The notes below the pieces were generated by a model. The model was not told the DNA's origin and did not search any database. It worked only from the letters and a program-made list of their open reading frames with translations. A DNA stretch of 64,000 bases, from contig OZ020269.1 of assembly GCA_963971225.1 (NCBI GenBank), positions 96,227,540 through 96,291,539 on the forward strand. Reading direction: 5' to 3'. Position numbers and translations under genes: made by a program. The first letter of the stretch is position 1. Each line of letters begins with the position of its first letter. Positions 55,650 through 64,000 of this stretch are shown piece after piece. Source of the DNA: Melieria omissa (Eukaryota > Arthropoda > Insecta > Diptera > Ulidiidae).

Positions 55650-57780
55650 ATTAGTGTAGTTTGAAAGTTTTAAAGCTTAAAAGCTTTTCCAAAAAAAAGA
55701 TTGCATATTGAAAGCTCTTTAAGTAATAGATGCATTAGAAGTTTAAAACAACTAGTTTCTTGATGAGCAGAAAACAACTTTAATGCTTTAAGCTTTTTTA
55801 AATACCATCTTAAGTTCTAGTAGCTTCTCAAGCTTTAAAATATTCAATTAAAAAAGTTTCACAAGCCAGCAAGTCAGCGAGCCAACAAAAAGACAATAAG
55901 AAGCTTTAAAGCTTTAATAGAAACAATAACAGCTGTCAAAGCTTTAAGGTAGACAACAGAAGTGTTTCACAATAGAAAACTAAAAGATAATAAAAGAGCA
56001 AAGGATTCAAAAAGTCAATGCTTTAAAGCTTTTTTACAGCCTATCAGAAGATCTAACAGCTGCAGAAGCTTTAAGGTATTCAACAGAACAGGTTCTCAAT
56101 AGAAAAATTAATGACTAACCTTTTGCTCTTTTAATGAATAAAAGAGCAAAAGGTTTTAAAAGTCAATGCTTTAAAGCTTACAGCGGTGGAAGCTTTAAAG
56201 TATTCAACAGAAAAGATTCACAAACAAAAAACAGAAGACTTTAAAAACAATACGAAAATTTATAGCTTTGAAAATTTTTCTTAAACATTACAGTGCTCAA
56301 GAGAAAAATTTTCGTAAGCTTAAGACAACAGAAAGCTAAAAGTTATCGCTTTAAAATCTTCTCAAAAACTCTACGAAAGTCTAACAATTGTAGAAGCTTA
56401 AAGTATTAAAGAGAAAAGTTGCAAATGTTCTGCAAAACTTCAAACAAAAATATTTCAAAGACTTTTATTTTTAAAGACTTTGGAGTATTTAACAGCGAAG
56501 TTTTGCAAGCTGAAGACAGCAGAAAGCTAAACGTTTTCCTTTAAAAATCTGTTCAAAACTATATGAAAATCTAAGTTGTAAAATTTCCTTGATAACAATT
56601 TACTGCTTTGAAGTAGACTTTTCTTTTCAAAGACTTCGAAGCATTCAATAGAAAATGGTTTGCAAGCTGGAGACAACAGAAAGCTTCTCTCCAAAACTTC
56701 TTCTCAAAAGCTTCTTCTCAAAAACTATGCGTAGACCTAAAAGCTAAAGAGTAGGAGCTTCAATGTTTTAAACAGAAGTTTTAACAAGCTGAAGACAAGA
56801 AAAGACAACTAGAAAAGACAACTAGAAAAGCAAAAGCGGCTCATAAGGTTATCACTTGAATGTCTTCAGTAAAACTATCTGAACGTCTAACATCAGTAGA
56901 AGCTTCAAAATTTTAAAGGAGAGAAAAGTTTCGCCAGCAAAGTGAAAGACAATAAAACAACAACAACAATTAGATTGAAGGACTCAAAAAGTTATCTAGC
57001 AATTTTACAGCAGTTTTTCTAGCAAAAAATTACAGACACAAAATTTTAAGGGGATTAATTAAATAATGAAAAAACGATTCAAAAAATTAATGCTTTAAAG
57101 CTTTTCGAAGATCATCAAAAGCTCTAACAGCTGTAGAAGCTTTAAAGCATCTATTCAATAGAAGAGTTTTACAAGTGAACAACAAGAGCCAATAAAAAAT
57201 CAAATGGACTCAGAAAGTGTTTCTAAAATGGTTTTTCAGGGACCATTGAAGAAGCTTAAAAGAACTCAATAGAAAAGTTTCACATACGAATAACAAAAGA
57301 TAATAGAAGAGCAACTGGACTTGAAAAATGAATGCTTTGAAGCTTTTTTCAAACATTATCAAAAGCTCAAATAACTGCAGAGGGCTTGAAGTATTCAATA
57401 GATGGGTTTCAACAAAGCAAGAGGACTCAAATAGAACCATCAGAAATTTTAACGGCTCTAGCTGTTTAAGCTTCAGGAAGTGTTGTTCCTTCATAAGGAA
57501 GCTTTCACTAACAAAACTCTCTGAAGCTATAACAGTAAAAGTTTTAAAATACTCAACAGGGGAGTTTCACAACCGAAAGACAAATAACAATAAAAATATA
57601 GGGATTTCAAAAATGAACGCTTTAAAGTTTTTGAAAGTTTTTTCAAATTTTTTTTTTCAAAGTTTTTCAAAAGGGTCTCTAAAAGCTGTAAAAGCTTGAA
57701 AGTGTTCAACAAAAGTGCTTTGCTAGCGAAAGACAAGCGACAATAAAAAGAGAAATGGGCACAACATAATCAAAAAGCTT
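55650..57780. repeat. degenerate tandem array, unit about 125 bp
   Basis: Words such as AATGCTTTAAAGCTTTT, TCTAACAGCTGTAGAAGC, TTTAAAGTATTCAACAGAA and AGTTTCACAAGC with GACAATAAAAGAGCAA recur in this order roughly 15 times. AAGCTT is conspicuously frequent. The copies are much diverged. Confidence 0.75.
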
Positions 57781-57784
57781 TTGA

Positions 57785-58385
57785 AAGGTTTTTAGGTAAA
57801 AGGACACAAACTAACCTAAAAGATTTTCAATTTCATGGATAAAGGACACAACCTAACCTAAAAGCTTTTGACTTTCAAGGGTAAAACGACACAACTTAAC
57901 CTATAAGCTTTTTAATTTCAAAGATGGAAGGACACTACCTAACCTAAAAGCTTTTGAATTTCAAAAATAAAAAGACACCACCTAACCTGAAAGCTTTCGA
58001 ATTTCAAGGGTAAAAGGACACAACATAACCTAAACGCTTTTGAATTTCAAGGGTAAAAAGACACAACCTAACCTAAAAGCTTCTGAATTTCAAAGATGGA
58101 AGGACACAACCTAACCTAAAAGCTTTTAAAATTCAAAGGTTAAAGGGCACAATTTAACCTAAAAGCATTTGAATTTCAAAAATAAAAAGACACCACCTAA
58201 CCTGAAAGCTTTCGAATTTCAAGGTAAAAGGATACAACCTAACCTAAAAGCTTCCGAATTTCAAGGGTAAAAAGACACAACCTAACCTAAAAGCTTCTGA
58301 ATTTCAAAGGTGAAAGGACACAAACTAACCTAAAAGCTTTTGAAATTCAAAGGTTAAAGGACACAATCTAACCTGAAAGCATTTG
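57785..58385. repeat. 43-bp satellite with CCTAACCTAAAAGCTTT
   Basis: The unit GGACACAACCTAACCTAAAA, then GCTTTTGAATTTCAAGGGTA, is repeated about 14 times with few differences. It contains CCTAACCTAA, as do the intron repeats and the LINE tails of this window. Confidence 0.9.
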
Positions 58386-58458
58386 AATTTCAGAGCTTTC
58401 AGCTAGAATAGTCAATCATAGATACTTGAAAGACTTAGATACAAATTTCAGAGCTTAA

Positions 58459-59107
58459 GGGGGTAGTCAGGTAGAATCGACCATATTTTTAAATAATTTT
58501 TTTTTCATACAAATTTTTATTCCACATTAAAAATTTTTTTATATTTTATTGTACATAGTTTTGAGTACTGAAAACATTTTTTTTTGTGAATTTTCGTTTA
58601 TATCCGGCGGAGATATGGGCGTCCGGAAGACGCCATTTTGAAACGCTGGCTGACACAATTACTGCCGATCTACTGCACCGATTTATACCGATTATATTTT
58701 CAGAAAAGGTTTGGCTATCGCATGAACTACGATCATTATTGTCCATTTCTATGTAACAAAGTTATGACACAATTTAAAAAAAAAAACAAAATGCACTAAA
58801 TGTTTATTTATTAATATTTTTTACCATTGTAGTTCAACCGAGAGCCATTCATTTGCACTTCAAAATGAAAATTGCTTGGTATATTTCAGATCATCCAAAA
58901 TGGATAAATCGTTTCAGCCAGATTTGAAAATTGGCGTCTTCCGGTCGCCCATATCTCCACCGGAAATAAACGAAAATTTATAAAAAAAAATTTTGTCAGT
59001 ACTCAACACTATGTTCAATAAAATATAAAAAAAATATTAATGTGGAATAAAAATTTGTATGAAAAAAAATTATTTAAAAATATGGTCGATTCTACCTGAC
59101 TACAACC
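58459..59107. mobile_element. TTAA element with inverted repeats of about 190 bp
   Basis: TTAA flanks at 58455-58458 and 59108-59111. The arms begin GGGGGTAGTCAGGTAGAATC and GGTTGTAGTCAGGTAGAATC and remain complementary for about 190 bp (to GGAAGACGCCATTTTGAAA). A 250-bp unpaired centre follows. No transposase. The TTAA target points to piggyBac. Confidence 0.85.
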
Positions 59108-60899
59108 TTAAGGCATAGTAAATCATGCACAGATACAGAAAGGACACTTGATTCATTGAATTCGAGAAGACATTTCATTCATTTGAATGCAGAGAATATT
59201 AGATTCCTGTTTAATTAAAACTGAACTATTTGTGCTTTTAGCCAGCGGCCCCACACTGACTAAAGCATTATTAGTGATCAGTGAACACAATATCTGGAAA
59301 ATCTATTTCGAAATCTACGCTGACAGCGCTGCTTTTGCTCTCAACTGTACTCGCCATGAGGTGCAACCAATACCAACAACAATTATGCATATATATCAAG
59401 AAACAATATATATCAGTAGAACATCATATCAGACAACAACAACTAACACAGACAAACGCATAAGTCCACATACAGGTAGTGGAGAAGTGGAGTTAATGCG
59501 TCAGACATATTCGTCGCCACATATCTCTAACAAAAACTAATAATTAAAATTAAATGAAAATTATGAAATCCCAACAATGATTGGATGCAAACTTTAAACT
59601 CAATTTTTTCTTAATTGCTGTACTGACAACAACAACAATACGCATGCATACAGTATAGAAAAAATTTGAATCAGTGATGTTGCTAGCTTTGCGCGCGCTT
59701 GCAACAAGCTTCAGCCAGCAACAACATATCAAATCTTGATCATCATTTGTCGATATGTTGGTGTCTCGGCGAAGGCGGCGCGCGTGCAAAGCGCTTTTAC
59801 TCAACACGCTGTTGCTCAGCTATTGTAGAAGCGTAAAAAGCTTCAAGTAAGCTGACATAAAAAATAAGTGAAATATATTCATTCATCATCTTAGATGTTT
59901 GTAGCTTTTGGTTCCTAAAGCTGTTAAATGTTGCAACAATGTACTCGTAGTTGCTGCATTAATTGGCCCCGAAAGCTTTTCGTTTCCTATTGTTATTTAT
60001 GTGCAACTAGTCTAACAACGTTCCTATGTGCTTTACAAGTTTCACAGCATTGCTTAGACAAAAATTTATTATATAAAAAAAATAAAAAAAAATTGATATA
60101 ATTAATGGAAAGCAGACAATAATTGAAGACAAAGTAGCCAAAATGACGAGTGGCTTTAACACATTACGCACACATTTACACTCACACAAACACTGGGTAA
60201 CGGTTAAGTTTTGAATTAATAATATAAAATTAATGCTAAAATAATATTATTTATTAATCTATAAGCAGACTGTCGGAACTGCTTAATGATTAATATTTTT
60301 AATTAATATTTTGCGCAATTGATGCAAATCTTATAAGTTTTTAGAGCATTTTAGAGAAAATTTAAGAATTTCTACCACATTTAGCACATCGATAAATATG
60401 TTTAACTAAAAATGCAGCTGCGTTGCTAGCGAACCAAACATTGGAACTTGTTGTTCCCCCAGAAAAACCAACATGAAAGCCAAATCTCTTTTGCGCATTG
60501 CTTTGCGACACAATTATTCCCCGCTGGTTGTACGGCTGATTTTTTGCTAAAAAAAATCAATGTGTGCATGAAAAAGTTTAAAACTTTCAACAGATTTACA
60601 ACAAAAACACAAGAGATTTGTTATTGAAAAATAAAAAAAAATATTTTGTTTCATATTTTTTTCATTTAAAAAAATTTACCTTTTTTTAAATGGAAAAAAT
60701 AAAAAAATTATGTTTAAAAAAATATTAATAATTGTTTTTTCAATAAAAAACAATTTTTGTTTTTTTAATAAAAATTTTTTTTTAGAAAAAACCATTATTT
60801 TTTTAATAAAAACCAGTATTTTTTTAATAAAAACCAGTATCATTATAAAAACCAGTATTATAAAAAAAAGAAAAGTACTCATATTATTTTTACACTAAA
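59108..60899. other. no gene supported
   Basis: An ATG frame of 117 codons (59187-59540) lacks splice context and a recognisable domain. GC-rich inverted words CTTTGCGCGCGC (59688) and GCGCGCGTGCAAAG lie about 90 bases apart. AT-rich after 59850. Confidence 0.4.
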
Positions 60900-63298
60900 T
60901 AATTAAAAAATTTTTGTTAATTGAAAACATCAAGAAAAATCATGAAGTATTAAATACATATTTTTAAAATGTGCAGTATTTGATAGACATTTTTTTTTAT
61001 TTATTACAAACAATTTGTCTTGATATTTTTAAAATATTAAAAACATGAATTTTAAGAAGTATTTGATACACCTTTTTTTTCAAACAATTTGTATTGATGT
61101 TTTTAAAATATTAAAAACATGAATTCAAAGAAGTAGTTGAAATAAACTTTTATTTTGTTTCAAACAATTTGTGTTGTTTTTTTTCAAAACTAAAAAAAAT
61201 ATTTTTTTTTTAATTTAAACGACTTGTGTTGATATATTTTAAACATAAATTAAAAAAAAATGAAAAATGTTTCTTCATAATTTAAAATGAAAGCAACTTT
61301 TTTTCAAACATTTTCAAAGCCTGTAATTCCTTAAAATTTTAAATGTTTAATATTAATGTTAAATGTTTACTATATTTTTTTTTGTGAGAAAAAACACAAA
61401 ATAAAAAAATACTTAATTGTTTTTCAATAAAAATATAAAACTAACAAATTACAAAATTTTGTTTTGATAAAAGACATTAAAAAAAATACTTTTGTATGTT
61501 TTGACAAAAAATAAAAAAATGTTTCATTATTGTGTTTTAGTAATAAATCAACCACTTTTTTATTCTACAATTTATATAATAATAGATTTCAAAAAATGTT
61601 AGTCCCAAAAATATAAAATATTAATACTTAAAAAACTACTCTAACATTTTTTACAATTATCTTAATTTGGGTTTTGTTTTAAAATACACCTAATTCTGTT
61701 TTTACACGGTTTTGGTTTAACACGATTTGAAAATAAAAAATTTTTTTAGTTTTTCGTGCTAAATAGAACAAAATCGTGTAAAAAAATTAAAATTTTGTTT
61801 TACTTTCAAACCGTGTTAAATCAAAACCGTGTAAAAAAGACCGTGTAAAAACAGAATTAGGTGTATTGAATTAATTTATAACACAAAACTGTTTTAAAAC
61901 ACAAAATTCAATTACAATTCATTGTAATTAATAATACAACAATTTTACAAACTTGATCTTTTTTAATAAAAGCCAAACCGCTTTTATAAAAAAAATCAAG
62001 ATAAATCTATATTTTTATTAATTTTTACATTCTATTTTATTAAATAATTAAAATTAAAAAAAAAAAATTATTATAAAAACATTTTTTCTAAAAAAAATGT
62101 ATAAAAACATTTTTTCTAAAAAAAATGTATTTATTTAATTTTTTTAAACTAAACTGTTTTTTATAAAAAATCAAGTAAAAATCTATAATATTATTTCTTT
62201 AATTCTCTTTTATTACATATTACAAAACAAAAATAATGCTTTTATAAAAAAATTGTCTATAAAAAATGTATTAAATAATACAAATTAAGAAAAATGATTT
62301 TATAAAAACATTTTTTCTAAAAAACATTTAATTACAATTAAAATCTATTGTGTACACCTTAATTAATTTTTTGTTTTTAATAAAAAAAATAATACACAAA
62401 AAAATAAATCATTTTGCAAACAAGTTGTTTTAATAAAAAAGGAAATTATTTTCCAATGAAAATAATTCTCATTATTTTCTGTGCAAAATTACAAAACTAA
62501 AAAAAACGACAAATTTGTTTCAATAAGAAAACCAAAATTTTTTTAAATAAAAAAAAATAAAATAAAAAAATTAAATAAAGAAAAGAATAAAAAATAAAAT
62601 ATTTTATATAAAAGTATTTTATTTTATTATTCTATTTTAAAATTATATTTTATTTGAAAATATTTTGTGTTTATAATTAAAGTGAATAAAAAATTTAAAT
62701 ATTTTATATTCACTTTAATTTTATTGAAGAATATAAAAAATATTCAAAAATTATTATTTTTAGTTTTAGTTTTATTTCTTTTTGTTTTTGTTTATTTTTT
62801 ATATTAAATTATTAAACTCAATAAATATTTTGCAGTTATAAACATATATAAACTTTTTTAAAAACATATTAACTAAATTAAATAATTATTTATTTAAAAT
62901 TATTTCATTAAAAAGTTTAATTTTAATTATTTTTGGCAGGTAAAAACTTTTTAAAATTAAAAAAATTTTAAATTTTAAAAAATTTAAAATGTTAAAATTT
63001 TTTAAAAACCTTAATTTAAAAAAAAATTATTATTTTTGAATTAATTAATTATTTATTTTAATTAATTAATTTATTTTTTTTAATTAATTATTTATACAAT
63101 TTAATCAATTATTCATTTTTTGTATTTTATATGAAATAAAGTTGTTTTAATTTTAATTTTAAATATAAAAATATTTTAAAAATATATTTTAATACTTCAA
63201 AACCTGCTTTTGCGCTAAACACACAACAACTACACCGAACCAACTAAACACACATTTGTTTTTATAAAAAAAAACAAACAATCAAATCATGCAACAGA
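60900..63298. repeat. extremely AT-rich low-complexity DNA
   Basis: Units such as TTTTTAAAATATTAAAAACA and TTCAAACAATTTGTRTTGAT recur at 60960-61250 with a period of about 90 bp. A 30-bp direct repeat lies near 62070-62130. No gene. Confidence 0.6.
61687..61863. mobile_element. TA-flanked palindromic mini-element, 177 bp
   Basis: CACCTAATTCTGTTTTTACA and, inverted, TGTAAAAACAGAATTAGGTG lie between TA (61685-61686, 61864-61865). The CCGTGTAAAA/CACGGTTTT words recur inside. A Tc1/mariner-type target. Confidence 0.75.
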
Positions 63299-63376
63299 TC
63301 GTCGCCTGAGAAAACGAATGTCGTATGTTCCATTGAATTTAATAGCACATACGACAATCGTTTTCTCAGGCGACGA
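63299..63376. other. near-perfect 30-bp hairpin
   Basis: The left arm 63299-63328 starts TCGTCGCCTGAGAAAACG, and the right arm 63347-63376 is its complement with a single A/A mismatch. The loop is 18 bases. The arms are much GC-richer than the surroundings. It could be a pre-microRNA-like foldback or a tiny mini-element. Confidence 0.7.
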
Positions 63377-64000
63377 GATCCCAGCACACTCGTTGCTTTG
63401 GCTGCGCGTTCTGGACAAAAACAATAATTTACAAATAACAAAAAACCCAAAAATTGGAAGAAACAAAGGCACATACATACATATACATAACTTTAAACTA
63501 AAACTACTTAATGTAAGCCAAACAAAAACAATAATTCTCTTATTTACAACCATAAAATAACAAACAAATATTTAAATGTTAACGTTGAAAGCGTGAAAAC
63601 TATAGTGAAACCAAAAAACCAAAAACGAAACTTTGATGAAATTTACTTTTGATGTATTTAATTAAAATATTGCAGACAAATGAGGACAATACTGCGTAAA
63701 GGACAATAATCCAACTTAATGTGAGATCAAAGTAAACAACAAAAAAAAAAAACATATTTATATGAAAAACAAAAATCAAATAAGTTACAAGAAGAAATTT
63801 GAAAAATTAGATGCATTTGAAAACTACTGACAATAAGCAGCAAACAAAACAAAAACAAAAAGAACAAGAACAATAAATATTAACTGAAACTATAATAAAC
63901 TATTGAAAAAAAATACAAAAAAATAAAAAAAACAAAAAGAAAGAAGTAAGAAAAAACCAAAAACTTGAAATTTACAGCAGACAATAAATGAGAATTTGCG
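63377..64000. other. no gene seen
   Basis: A-rich sequence to the window end; nothing supportable. Confidence 0.5.

Noticed and set aside
59187..59540. 117-codon frame with an ATG
   Set aside because: No domain, no splice signals and no unusual composition; a frame of this length can occur by chance.

Overview
The window is AT-rich eukaryotic DNA from a higher fly (Diptera), most likely a tephritid fruit fly. The evidence is a Drosophila-type neuropeptide precursor spread over widely spaced exons, insect mariner families (including the DD41D 'rosa' type first described from Ceratitis rosa), an R1-type LINE, an mdg3-like LTR element and many terminal-inverted-repeat (TIR) mini-elements. The species is inferred; no search was possible.

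Only one host gene can be supported. It is Nplp1, neuropeptide-like precursor 1, on the + strand. Its exons stand out by GC content, clean splice sites and matching phases: 37425-37529, 40451-41126, 41299-41597 and, with less certainty, 54833-55207. They encode a prohormone cut at KR sites into peptides of the xxGSLAR/xxATLAR type, several amidated. The exon with the signal peptide was not found in the 37 kb upstream and may lie outside the window. Reading through exon 2 or exon 3 into the following intron gives short alternative C-termini ending at 41194 or 41603.

Everything else is intronic or intergenic DNA filled with repeats. From 1 to 17 kb: a degenerate 150-bp tandem array carrying a solo LTR, an LTR remnant, a LINE tail and a DD41D mariner derivative; then a hAT-like element, a TTAA mini-element swollen by (TTTTA)n, and a 960-bp TIR element with repeated internal copies of its end motif. 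From 17 to 37 kb: a GC-richer patch, an internally deleted mariner, three LINE fragments, an LTR with primer-binding site and start of gag, a decayed mariner, TTAA and TA mini-elements, and nested insertions (LINE in solo LTR; LINE in mini-element). The Nplp1 introns hold a nearly complete mariner, CTAACC-rich repeats, a second DD41D copy, a Mos1-like mariner and a 2.5-kb pair of tandem arrays framed by hAT-like ends. Downstream of the last exon come a 2-kb degenerate array, a 43-bp satellite, a long-TIR TTAA element and very AT-rich DNA ending near a strong hairpin.

The genes do not form an operon or joint system. The most interesting signals are the extended Nplp1 C-terminus, transposase derivatives that keep only their DNA-binding domain, the TIR element with five end motifs, and tandem arrays packaged inside transposon ends.
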